From assembly GCA_005893305.1 (NCBI GenBank), contig VBOZ01000007.1, forward strand, positions 1-47,458: DNA of 47,458 bases. The letters are read 5' to 3'. This DNA comes from Candidatus Eisenbacteria bacterium. GTDB lineage: Bacteria > Eisenbacteria > RBG-16-71-46 > SZUA-252. Shown here piece after piece: positions 43,006 through 47,458 of the stretch (the stretch's first letter is position 1; each line of letters starts with the position of its first letter). A model generated the notes under the pieces. The model had not been told where the DNA came from, made no database searches, and saw only the letters and a list, made by a program, of their open reading frames with translations. The position numbers and the translations under genes were made by a program.

Positions 43006-43114
43006 GGCGGGATGATGGAACCGCGGTCGGTGCCCTGTCAAGCGGCCGGTCGGGCCCGGCGGCCCGGGTTGGAGGGGGCCCGCGCTGCCCGGAGAAACCG
43101 CTGGCCCGCGCGCC

Positions 43115-43154
43115 TGTCCCCTCCCTATCATGTGGGTATCGTGCAGGGGGGACA
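43115..43154 (+). promoter_or_regulatory. Stem-loop that could mask the ribosome site of the Cys-rich protein gene
   Basis: TGTCCCC (43115-43121) is complementary to GGGGACA (43148-43154), and the pairing may extend by a G-U and a G-C. The right arm is the ribosome site itself (ATG at 43161). Confidence 0.4.
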
Positions 43155-43160
43155 CGCGGT

Positions 43161-43466
43161 ATGAGTGCCTGCTATTTCTGCCACACGTCGCTCGATCCCA
43201 AGCTGCGGATCGTCCGCGACAGCGTCTGCCCCAGCTGCCAGCGCGACCTCCACGCCTGTGTCCAGTGCCGCCACTTCGATCGGAACGCCCACAACCAGTG
43301 TCGCGAGCCCAATGCGGAGTGGGTCACCGACCGCGACCGCCGGAACTTCTGCGACTACTTTTCTTTGAATTCGGCGGTCTCTACAGGAATCAAAACAAAC
43401 CGCGCCCAAGACGCCCGAACGAAGCTCGATCAGCTCTTCAAGCCCAAGGAGCCTAATCCCGAATGA
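43161..43466 (+). CDS. Cysteine-rich small protein, probable zinc binder
   Basis: 101 residues with GGGGGGACACGCGGT before the ATG. Eight cysteines lie in the first 64 residues: CYFC (4, 7), CPSC (23, 26), CVQC (33, 36), then C47 and C64. Paired CxxC sites suggest two zinc-ribbon-like sites, or a redox protein. No family recognised. It overlaps the next gene in ATGA and diverges from the predicted selenoprotein across 155 bases, so all three genes could share thiol/metal chemistry. A hairpin covers its ribosome site. Confidence 0.72.
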   Translation: MSACYFCHTSLDPKLRIVRDSVCPSCQRDLHACVQCRHFDRNAHNQCREPNAEWVTDRDRRNFCDYFSLNSAVSTGIKTNRAQDARTKLDQLFKPKEPNPE

Positions 43467-44221
43467 AACTCGACATCCTCGTGTTCGGCCCGCATCCGGA
43501 TGACGCCGAGATCGGAGCCGGCGGGCTCTTGCTCAAGATGAAGGATTTGGGTCATACGACCGGCATCATTGACATGACGCGCGGGGACATGGGTTGGGGC
43601 ACGCCCGAGGAGCGCGAGGGTTGGGGCACGCCCGAGGAGCGCGATAAGGAGAGCGAGGAGGCCGCGAAGATTCTCCGACTCGACGTTCGCGAGAACATGG
43701 ATCTCGGGGACAACCGGATCGAGGACACCTTCGAGAACCGCTGCAAGGTGGCCGCGATCCTGCGAAAGTACCGCCCCGAGATGATCTTCGCCCCCTACTA
43801 CGACCTCCCGATCGGGCGCGGCCTCGGGCACAACGATCACTTCAAGACCGGGATTCTGGTATCGCAGGCGTTCAACCTCGCCCACTTGCGGAAGGCTCCG
43901 ATCGAGGGGGAGCCGTACCAGGTGAAGGCGATCTTCTACTACTTCATCCCGCCCGGGATGCGGCCCACGTTTATGGTCGATGTCTCGCCCTATTTCAAAG
44001 ACTGGATGCGGGCGTTGTCGGTTCACCGCACGCAGTTTTCGAATCCTGAGAAACCCAAGCCGAAGGGAGAGAGCCCCGGCGTGACGGAGCTGGTGGATGC
44101 CGCGTCGCGTGCGACCGGCTTCATGGTCGGGGCCGGCCACGCGCAGTCCTTTCTTTCAATCGCCGCACTCAAGGTCAAGGACCCTATGGAGCTGGTTCGA
44201 GGAGTAGAACCGCGGCCGTAG
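43463..44221 (+). CDS. Bacillithiol biosynthesis deacetylase, BshB1-like (LmbE/PIG-L family)
   Basis: 252 residues starting in ATGA overlap with the Cys-rich gene. Zinc-dependent deacetylases of this family remove the acetyl group from GlcNAc-malate in bacillithiol synthesis. The zinc site PHPDDAEIGAGG, the block IDMTRGDMGWGTPEERE and the C-terminal GHNDHF and GMRPTFMVDVSPYF match BshB1. A 27-bp unit (43591-43617) is repeated exactly at 43618-43644, so the segment GWGTPEERE occurs twice in tandem; family members have one copy at this site. The protein is therefore nine residues longer in a loop close to the active site. bshA and bshC are not in the window. Confidence 0.86.
   Translation: MKLDILVFGPHPDDAEIGAGGLLLKMKDLGHTTGIIDMTRGDMGWGTPEEREGWGTPEERDKESEEAAKILRLDVRENMDLGDNRIEDTFENRCKVAAILRKYRPEMIFAPYYDLPIGRGLGHNDHFKTGILVSQAFNLAHLRKAPIEGEPYQVKAIFYYFIPPGMRPTFMVDVSPYFKDWMRALSVHRTQFSNPEKPKPKGESPGVTELVDAASRATGFMVGAGHAQSFLSIAALKVKDPMELVRGVEPRP
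43591..43644 (+). repeat. Exact 27-bp tandem duplication in the deacetylase gene
   Basis: Two identical 27-base units (43591-43617 and 43618-43644) keep the reading frame and double the peptide GWGTPEERE. Confidence 0.95.
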
Positions 44222-44273
44222 CCTGACCCCGACGCCGCCGGGGCGGAGTGTCCCTGTATCAGGAGGAGAGACG

Positions 44274-44660
44274 ATGATCATCCTTTCGAGGTTCTCCGCG
44301 CAGATCTACGGCCTGCTTCGCATCGTCACAGGCTTGATGTTCGCGATGCACGGGGCGGAGAAGCTGTTCGGGTGGCCCACCGGTCCCGCCATGACCGGGA
44401 ACCCCATGATGCTGACGGCCGCGATCATCGAGTTCGTCGGCGGGCTCATGATCGGGTTGGGATTCGGGACGAGGATCGCCGCCTTCCTCGCAAGCGGCGA
44501 GATGGCCGTGGCCTATTTCATGGTGCACGCGAAGGGCGGCCTCTATCCGATCGTGAACCACGGGGAGCTTGCGGTGGTCTACTGCTTCCTCTTCTTGTAT
44601 TTCGCATCAATGGGGTCGGGAACGCTGAGCGTGAAGAGCTTGATGAAGAAGAAGGGGTGA
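44274..44660 (+). CDS. DoxX-family membrane protein
   Basis: 128 residues with AGGAGGAGAGACG before the ATG. Four membrane segments are visible. The N-terminal motif IYGLLRIVTGLMFAMHGAEKLFGW and the middle AAIIEFVGGLMIGLGFGTRIAAF are DoxX/SURF4-like hallmarks. DoxX-type proteins occur in quinone- or thiol-linked redox roles, but most members have no known activity. It is 52 bases after the deacetylase gene on the same strand, which may place it in the same thiol-related transcript. The Lys-rich end (LMKKKG) is cytoplasmic. Confidence 0.88.
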   Translation: MIILSRFSAQIYGLLRIVTGLMFAMHGAEKLFGWPTGPAMTGNPMMLTAAIIEFVGGLMIGLGFGTRIAAFLASGEMAVAYFMVHAKGGLYPIVNHGELAVVYCFLFLYFASMGSGTLSVKSLMKKKG

Positions 44661-44747
44661 GCAGCGCGAGCGGCTTCCTTCTGTGAGGTAGCGCGGGCGC
44701 GCCTTGGTCCCGATGCAGGGCCAGGGCGCGTCTCGTTTTTGAAGGTG

Positions 44748-44820
44748 TGGGCCGTGATGGACTCGAACCATCGACTCCCTGCTTAAAAGGCAGGTGCTCT
44801 ACCACCTGAGCTAACGGCCC
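44748..44820 (-). tRNA. tRNA-Lys (anticodon TTT)
   Basis: The minus strand forms a cloverleaf: acceptor GGGCCGT/ACGGCCC, D-arm GCTCAGGTGGTAGAGC, anticodon arm CTGCC TTTTAA GCAG with anticodon TTT, and T-loop GGTTCGAGTCC. The 3' CCA is not encoded. Its 5' half is repeated at 45705-45742. Confidence 0.95.
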
Positions 44821-44932
44821 AACTAGACTGCAACTTGTAACCTAGCACGTTTTCTTGAGATATGCTTTGGGTGGGGTGATCGATCCGCTGGGTGAACCGG
44901 TCCAACGAGGTTCGGCCAAGAGGGGAGTTCGT

Positions 44933-45736
44933 ATGCGACCGCCTGTCATCGCTATCGTGGTCCTGGTGGCCTTGCTTCCCATCACCGAGGGCTGCTCGAG
45001 GAGCGCACCCGAACAAGGCGGGCGACCCGGAAGAATGGTTCAGACACCCCTCTCACAGATGACCGACGAGCAGAAGCTGATGCTTTTCGAGTACGTGCCG
45101 CTAGGTGTTACTCTTCCCCAAGTGAAGGGGGTCGCGCCTGGCCTCGGGACCCCCCGCGTCGAAGGGTTTCCGGCGCGAGGACTTGCTGACGCTGAGGTCG
45201 CCCTCGACGTTCTCGGATACCACACGCGCGCAGAATTCAATTTCCGCAACGACACACTCTATGCGGTTAACTTCGGACCTCTGGTGCTCCCTGCAGATTC
45301 CGGAGACTCCTTGTTCGACAATTTGAACAAGTTCTATACGGGCCGATTTGGAAGCCCTCTCGTTGACGATGGACAGGACTCGCCCTACTTCGTGAAGTCT
45401 CGCTTCTGGCGAACATCATCGGGGGAGGTCGGTGTGTCCAACTCCCTCGACGACGGGCAGAGGATCCTTGGTTGGGGGTATCAGCCAGCCCTCAATACGA
45501 AGGATGCTCTAGTTCCGTCGAACGCGGTTGTCACCGCAGAAGGCGTTCCCGGTGTTCCCGGTTTGAAAGGGCTTTCAGAGGGTTCAAGGGACCGCAAAGG
45601 GCGCCAAAGGGCTGCGCCCCCGAGAGTGGTAACTCGCGGGGGCGCTTTGTATTTCGTTGGCGTTGTGCGGCTTGGCCGAGCGGGCTCGTTTGTGGGTCTT
45701 GTTGTTAAAAGGCAGGTGTTCTACCTCCTGAGCTAA
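44933..45736 (+). CDS. Lipoprotein of unknown function, C-terminus doubtful
   Basis: 267 residues from the ATG at 44933, preceded by AGGGGAGTTCGT. The signal (AIVVLVALLPITEGCSRSA) ends in a lipobox-like cysteine. The mature part (MLFEYVPLGVTLPQVKGVAP, YHTRAEFNFRNDTLYAVNFG, NLNKFYTGRFGSPLVDDG) has no family I recognise. After about residue 210 the sequence turns Arg/Gly-rich, runs through a terminator hairpin (45614-45654) and ends inside a tRNA-Lys fragment. The native stop was probably lost; in another frame a TGA occurs at 45564. The gene is visibly less GC-rich than its neighbours and lies between tRNA-Lys and its partial copy. Confidence 0.55.
   Translation: MRPPVIAIVVLVALLPITEGCSRSAPEQGGRPGRMVQTPLSQMTDEQKLMLFEYVPLGVTLPQVKGVAPGLGTPRVEGFPARGLADAEVALDVLGYHTRAEFNFRNDTLYAVNFGPLVLPADSGDSLFDNLNKFYTGRFGSPLVDDGQDSPYFVKSRFWRTSSGEVGVSNSLDDGQRILGWGYQPALNTKDALVPSNAVVTAEGVPGVPGLKGLSEGSRDRKGRQRAAPPRVVTRGGALYFVGVVRLGRAGSFVGLVVKRQVFYLLS
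45614..45654 (+). terminator. Intrinsic terminator inside the open frame of the lipoprotein gene
   Basis: GCGCCCCCG (45614-45622) pairs with CGGGGGCGC (45637-45645), 14-base loop, followed by TTTGTATTT. It fits a terminator for the lipoprotein gene, although the reading frame continues through it. Confidence 0.65.
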
Positions 45737-45742
45737 CGGCCC
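45705..45742 (-). pseudogene. 5'-half remnant of tRNA-Lys
   Basis: 38 bases match the 5' end of the tRNA-Lys gene (44783-44820) at 36 of 38 positions, from the acceptor strand to the anticodon loop, in the same orientation. The anticodon stem 3' side and the rest of the tRNA are missing. One mismatch falls in the D-arm. Confidence 0.85.
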
Positions 45743-45960
45743 ATGCTGAGGAAGTAGAGTAACTTAGCACAGAGCACCTACCGAATGGGCAGGTGCTCAC
45801 TATCGGAAATGCGGCGCCGGCGGTGGATTTCCCTCACTTAATGTGCCCGGTTTGCCGGGTTTCGGCCCGAGACCTAGCTAGCGGCCACGCGAGCAGGTCG
45901 GAGAGAAAGCCCAGCAACATGCAGCGGCAGATGACGAGCGGGGACCTCGGAAACCACCGG
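45743..45960. other. Intergenic region without recognised gene
   Basis: 218 bases. A weak hairpin CCCGG-TTTG-CCGGG followed by TTTCGG occurs near 45845-45865. No reading frame with family similarity or tRNA was found. Confidence 0.4.
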
Positions 45961-46512
45961 TCACAGGATCTCCTCGATCCTGTGAATCGCTCCGTCCGGA
46001 CGAGCTTCACCCGAGCCGACCGTGATGATGCGATTCAGGAAAGCATATCGCTCCGCCGAGGTCTCGAACCGCGGCAGCGTCCGGAAGTAGTAACGCGCGG
46101 GATCGACGACCTCTCCCCGTCCGAGGGCCGCGATCACGTCGGGGGAACCGTGCCGCAGTCCCTGGAACGTCATGTAGATGAGGGCGTGATCGTCCGTCTC
46201 CAGGATGATGCGCAGGTCCAGCTCCAGAACGCCGTCCGAGCGCAGCAACAGCCAGTCCCCTCCCCCGGGCACGATCCGGCCGCGAAGTCGTGGGCCTTCG
46301 AAGTTGCCTCCCGAGACCGGCACGAAGGTACGGATGCCGTGAGGCACCGGACCGAACGTTTGGCGCGTGGCCGCGCTGATTCTTACCGTCATGAGGGGCC
46401 GCGACCTGATAGCCCGGCCCTCGGCGTCGACACCCGGCGCGAATCCGGCCAGCGCGCTCGCCGCCGTGACCGCCACGGCCTTCAAAACGTCTCTGCGGCG
46501 CCCATCGTGCAT
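45961..46512 (-). CDS. DUF3237 family protein with Tat-type signal
   Basis: 183 residues. The N-terminus GRRRDVLKAVAVTAASALAG looks like a twin-arginine signal, so the folded protein is probably exported. The body is a DUF3237 beta-barrel-like domain: NFEGPRLRGRIVPGGGDWLL, GVLELDLRIILETDDHALIY, YYFRTLPRFETSAERYAFLN, ending IHRIEEIL. The function of the family is unknown. It is a paralogue of the gene just upstream, which lacks the signal. The two are separated by two bases and are surely co-transcribed. A 9-bp inverted repeat (CACAGGATC/GATCCTGTG) lies over its last codons. Confidence 0.82.
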   Translation of the reverse strand: MHDGRRRDVLKAVAVTAASALAGFAPGVDAEGRAIRSRPLMTVRISAATRQTFGPVPHGIRTFVPVSGGNFEGPRLRGRIVPGGGDWLLLRSDGVLELDLRIILETDDHALIYMTFQGLRHGSPDVIAALGRGEVVDPARYYFRTLPRFETSAERYAFLNRIITVGSGEARPDGAIHRIEEIL

Positions 46513-46514
46513 TG

Positions 46515-46964
46515 CTAAAGGATCTCCTCGATCGAGTAGATCGGTCCGCCTGCGCGGCGGTCGCCCGAAGCGATGGCCAGCACCCGGTTCAAGAACGCGT
46601 ATTGCGGCGCGCTGGTCTCGAACCTCGGAGCCGTACGAAAGTAGTATTCTGACGGATCCACCGGCTCTCCTCGGGACAGTGCGGCCAGCACCTCGGCAGG
46701 ACCATGACGTAGGCCGAAGGACGACATGCCGATCAGCGCGCCGTCATCGGTTTCCAGCGTGATCCGCAGATCGAGCTCGAGAACACCGTCGGGCCGTAGG
46801 AGCGTCCAGTCACCTCCGCCGGGTAGGACCTTGCCTCTCAGTCGAGGGCCCTCGAAGGTCCCGCCCGCGATCGCCGCGATCACGCGCGTTCCCTGAGGCA
46901 CCACGCCGAGCTTCTGCGGCGGCGGAACCACGACCTCAACCCTCATCAAAGGACGGCACGTCAT
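46515..46964 (-). CDS. DUF3237 family protein, no export signal
   Basis: 149 residues with GGAGGAGAACC before the ATG. The sequence lines up with the downstream gene along its full domain: TFEGPRLRGKVLPGGGDWTL, GVLELDLRITLETDDGALIG, YYFRTAPRFETSAPQYAFLN and ending YSIEEIL. Tandem duplication followed by gain (or loss) of the Tat signal in one copy is the simplest history. No enzyme activity is known for this family. First gene of the pair. Confidence 0.82.
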   Translation of the reverse strand: MTCRPLMRVEVVVPPPQKLGVVPQGTRVIAAIAGGTFEGPRLRGKVLPGGGDWTLLRPDGVLELDLRITLETDDGALIGMSSFGLRHGPAEVLAALSRGEPVDPSEYYFRTAPRFETSAPQYAFLNRVLAIASGDRRAGGPIYSIEEIL

Positions 46965-47342
46965 GCGCGGTTCTCCTCCTGGAACTATGACCTTGTGACG
47001 CTAGATCACACCCGCTGGATTCGGTGGTCTATTGGACGATGGTATTGATGAGTGCTTTTGCGAAGCCCACGAGGTGCGTGGATAGGACGAGAACCTCCAG
47101 CCTTGTCCCCGCTTACGGCCCAAGAAGGCGCGTTTGGCGCCCCAACCCCGCCGGGAAGTCCGCCGGGGCTTGACCCGCCATCTCTGGTTTCTGCGAAGTG
47201 CTGCTTCGGCGGCAGTTTGGCCCTGTTCCCGGCTTCTTCCCGGTTCGGAGGGTCCAAGGCCGCGGGCGCCGACTTCGTACCTAGTCTTGCTGGGCAACGC
47301 GCGAAGGGGCCCGAGGCGGCCGGCCGCATAGTTACCACAGCC
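46965..47342. other. 378-base region without recognised gene
   Basis: Open frames exist on both strands because the DNA is GC-rich, but none has a ribosome site, motif or recognisable family. GGCGC-GTTTG-GCGCC near 47136-47150 is a possible small hairpin. The region would contain the 3' untranslated part of the dehydrogenase and the promoter of the DUF3237 pair. Confidence 0.4.
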
Positions 47343-47458
47343 TCACACCCTGACCATGACCTTGAGGGCCTGGCGTTTGTCCATCGCCGCGTATCCACCG
47401 GGTACGCCGTCCAGATCCACCGTCATGTCGAAGACGGGTGAGGGGTCGAGCGTGCCTG
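47343..47458 (-). CDS. Zinc-type alcohol dehydrogenase-like protein, C-terminal end only
   Basis: The last 38 codons of a gene that enters from the right edge. The peptide ends with DPSPVFDMTVDLDGVPGGYA and MDKRQALKVMVRV. The order 'd-L-d-x-v-p-x-g-Y-x-a-M-d-x-R-x-A-x-K-v-m' is typical for the end of medium-chain (zinc-dependent) dehydrogenases. Stop TGA at 47345-47343. The substrate cannot be inferred. Confidence 0.6.
   Translation of the reverse strand, partial: GTLDPSPVFDMTVDLDGVPGGYAAMDKRQALKVMVRV

Noticed and set aside
42823-43155. Separate 110-residue gene ending in FYTDW
   Set aside because: It ends at the in-frame TGA that sits at a thioredoxin Cys position; the same frame goes on with the rest of the domain, so the two pieces are one gene. 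The part upstream of 43005 lacks coding character.
44821-45704. Complete integrative element between the tRNA-Lys repeats
   Set aside because: No integrase, excisionase or toxin-antitoxin gene lies inside, and the repeated part is the 5' rather than the 3' half of the tRNA.
47052-47441. 129-codon plus-strand frame near the right edge
   Set aside because: It is antisense to the alcohol-dehydrogenase tail at its end and has no start signal or recognisable domain.

Overview
The window is high-GC bacterial DNA with densely packed genes. Many same-strand neighbours overlap by the four bases ATGA or GTGA. A TolC-type outer-membrane channel, an RND pump, a TolC-coupled adaptor, a predicted outer-membrane beta-barrel and many lipoprotein signals point to a Gram-negative envelope. 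The gene content (RarA, a YchF-like GTPase, a BshB1-like bacillithiol deacetylase, tyrosine catabolism, glp genes, a lone cox3) fits a chromosomal segment of an uncultured heterotroph, possibly of the FCB/Eisenbacteria type. That placement is inference only. No phage, insertion sequence, CRISPR array or rRNA was seen.

Layout. 1-7.4 kb: the 3' part of an aminotransferase faces a minus-strand tyrosine-degradation operon (glutamate dehydrogenase, HppD, fumarylacetoacetase family, HmgA, flavin reductase, double rhodanese). 7.4-17.9 kb: a minus-strand run of HtrA-like protease, TolC, RND adaptor (frameshifted), RND pump, cox3, lipoprotein, TPR-zincin and FAD oxidoreductase. 17.9-23.6 kb: two alpha/beta hydrolases and an SDR on plus, glpD-glpK on minus. 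23.6-24.1 kb: a cold-shock gene locus with promoter, folded leader, start, tail and terminator, whose middle is replaced by an exact 99-bp copy of part of the nearby SDR gene. 24.1-32.1 kb: ATP-grasp ligase, dimethylformamidase-like protein, M16 protease, ferritin, M48 lipoprotein protease and tRNA-Glu. 32.4-37.7 kb: a 25-codon mini-gene, a 7TM-like protein, a lipoprotein, glutaryl-CoA dehydrogenase, and a monoheme-barrel protein coupled to an MFS transporter. 37.7-42.1 kb: rarA, small genes, DUF4097 protein, YchF-like GTPase. 42.1-44.7 kb: a thiol/redox neighbourhood. 44.7-47.5 kb: tRNA-Lys with a half-tRNA copy 0.9 kb away, a lipoprotein gene, two DUF3237 paralogues and the tail of an alcohol dehydrogenase.

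The main discovery is at 42130-43005. A thioredoxin-fold lipoprotein with a TPR-like C-terminus has an in-frame TGA exactly where the first cysteine of its CxxC motif belongs, giving W-U-T-W-C-K. A hairpin starting four bases after the TGA fits the bacterial SECIS pattern. The simplest reading is an unannotated selenoprotein that automated gene calling would split in two. It lies next to a cysteine-rich protein gene and a bacillithiol-deacetylase gene that carries an in-frame 27-bp tandem duplication beside its active-site region.
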